Shown: piece by piece, positions 4,966 to 5,545 of the stretch
Numbering within the stretch: position 1 is the stretch's first letter
Layout: the number at the start of each line of letters is the position of its first letter
Assembly (NCBI GenBank): GCA_027619675.1
Contig: JAQCHG010000157.1
Coordinates: 1 to 5,545 of the forward strand
DNA length: 5,545 nucleotides
Direction: 5' to 3'
Origin: Cyanobacteriota bacterium
GTDB taxonomy: Bacteria; Cyanobacteriota; Cyanobacteriia; Phormidesmidales; Phormidesmidaceae
The notes under the pieces: model-generated
Database searches by the model: none
Told to the model about the DNA's origin: nothing
What the model saw: only the letters and a program-made list of their open reading frames with translations
Made by a program: the position numbers and the translations under genes

Positions 4966-5458
4966 TCTGCAATCAAAACATCGTGCATTCCCAGCATATC
5001 GGAGGCCGTCTCTAGGTCAGAAGGGTGGCGCACCTCCCCAGCCGAGTTTCTTAACAAATCGGTGCAGTTACCCATTATCTTTTTTCTTGGGTTTAACCCC
5101 CACTAAAAGATTCGATAACCCCTGTTGTTGATGCTAAGGGGGGTAAGGTGGTGTCTGGCCAAAGCCTAAAATCGTCGCTAGTTAACCCCCAGATTAAAGG
5201 GGTCAGGGCGATCGCAATGAGTCATTCCGGCATGAAGGCTCCCTCAGTATTGCTGGGATAGGACCGTCAAGAAACCCTATAAAATGACCTTGGAAAACCC
5301 AAAAATTTCCTTAAGCATCTGGCTTTCAATCTCTAAATAAACGTCATCAATTGCCCCGTGAAGAATTGTCAGCCCTAATGGAACCGTTATCCTTGAGGTA
5401 CATGCCCTGTGTTCCTTGCAGCGACAGTTAAAATCAATGGCCCCTTAAATTTCTCCCT
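4966..5458. other. Divergent intergenic region between padR and the response regulator gene
   Basis: This 493-bp stretch has no convincing gene; the forward frame at 4946-5131 mostly overlaps padR and lacks features. It contains one HIP1 site (5208-5215), short inverted G/C-run arms (ACCCC...GGGGT at about 5164-5205), an AT-rich box TATAAAAT (5278-5285) and TAAAAT (5429-5434). It must carry the promoters for both flanking genes, but no strong -35/-10 pair is evident for either. Confidence 0.5.
5278..5283 (+). promoter_or_regulatory. Candidate -10 box TATAAA upstream of the response regulator gene
   Basis: TATAAA (in TATAAAAT) is a near-consensus -10 element about 175 bp before ATG 5459. No matching -35 is seen at 16-18 bp; TTGCTG (5250-5255) is 22 bp away, too far for a standard promoter. 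Many cyanobacterial promoters lack a clear -35, so it remains possible. Confidence 0.22.
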
Positions 5459-5545
5459 ATGGACGCTGCCCTTAGAGTCCTCCTGATTGAAGACAATCCA
5501 GACGATGCGGAGCTAATCAGCCTGGAGTTGGAGACCTTAGGTGAG
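5459..5545 (+). CDS. Response regulator receiver-domain protein, N-terminal 29 codons, runs off the right edge
   Basis: ATG 5459-5461 opens a frame that stays open to the window end. The product begins MDAALRVLLIEDNPDDAELISLELE. The strand RVLLIEDN with the acidic pair Glu11-Asp12 that binds Mg2+, then helix 1 (DDAELISLELETLG), is the standard opening of a CheY-like receiver domain; the phosphorylated Asp would lie near residue 55-60, outside the window. The IEDNPDDAELI form is common in cyanobacterial regulators whose receiver domain is followed by PAS, GGDEF or histidine-kinase modules, but the output domain cannot be seen. No Shine-Dalgarno precedes the ATG. Confidence 0.9.
   Translation, partial: MDAALRVLLIEDNPDDAELISLELETLGE

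Larger units (their letters stand above)
768..5215. repeat. HIP1 octamers GCGATCGC, seven copies across the window
   Basis: Exact copies start at 768, 1258, 1310, 2606, 2730, 4568 and 5208. By chance a given octamer is expected about once in tens of kilobases. HIP1 over-representation is a known hallmark of many cyanobacterial genomes. Copies lie both inside genes and between them; the one at 768 sits in a longer palindrome GTCGCGATCGCGAC. Confidence 0.95.

Noticed and set aside
5164..5205. ACCCC/GGGGT inverted arms resembling a terminator
   Set aside because: Only a 5-bp stem with a long loop and no T-run, in a divergent intergenic region where no transcript is expected to end.

Overview
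The window looks like a piece of a cyanobacterial chromosome. The octamer GCGATCGC (HIP1) occurs seven times in 5.5 kb, base composition is moderately GC-rich, and several products belong to families typical of cyanobacteria: a short ComFB-family protein, a roadblock/LC7-like protein, a RING-less GIDE-domain membrane protein and a short PadR regulator. I cannot name the species.

Layout, left to right. (1) 1-706, minus: the first 235 codons of acetolactate synthase large subunit, missing from simple ORF lists because it runs off the left edge. Its upstream region (707-935) holds a plausible promoter with an overlapping dyad. (2) 936-1511, minus: a 191-aa alpha/beta-hydrolase-like protein. (3) 1512-2055: a long spacer with a 60-bp-spaced direct repeat and a possible short gene or gene remnant (1784-1936, minus). 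(4) 2056-2397, plus: a 113-aa ComFB-family protein with a clear ribosome binding site, preceded by closely spaced CTTRAG hexamers. (5) 2509-2925, minus: a 138-aa roadblock/LC7-like protein, convergent with comFB. (6) 2926-3635: a mostly non-coding stretch that contains a possible 56-aa gene (3009-3179, minus) and an 8-bp tandem repeat patch. (7) 3636-4373, minus: a 245-aa GIDE-domain membrane protein. (8) 4498-4965, minus: a PadR regulator whose last part has been cut off by an 11-bp tandem duplication. (9) 4966-5458: a divergent intergenic region. (10) 5459-5545, plus: the start of a response-regulator receiver domain.

Most genes look like independent housekeeping or regulatory units rather than one system. 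The one likely functional pair is PadR and the GIDE protein, on the same strand. If one copy of the 11-bp duplication is removed, the PadR frame runs on to 188 codons and stops 14 bp before the GIDE start, which suggests a compact two-gene operon before the duplication. I saw no mobile element, CRISPR array, tRNA or rRNA, and no convincing undescribed multi-gene system. The best leads are the PadR frameshift, a 13-bp perfect hairpin inside the PadR coding region, and two small unrecognised ORFs in the spacers.
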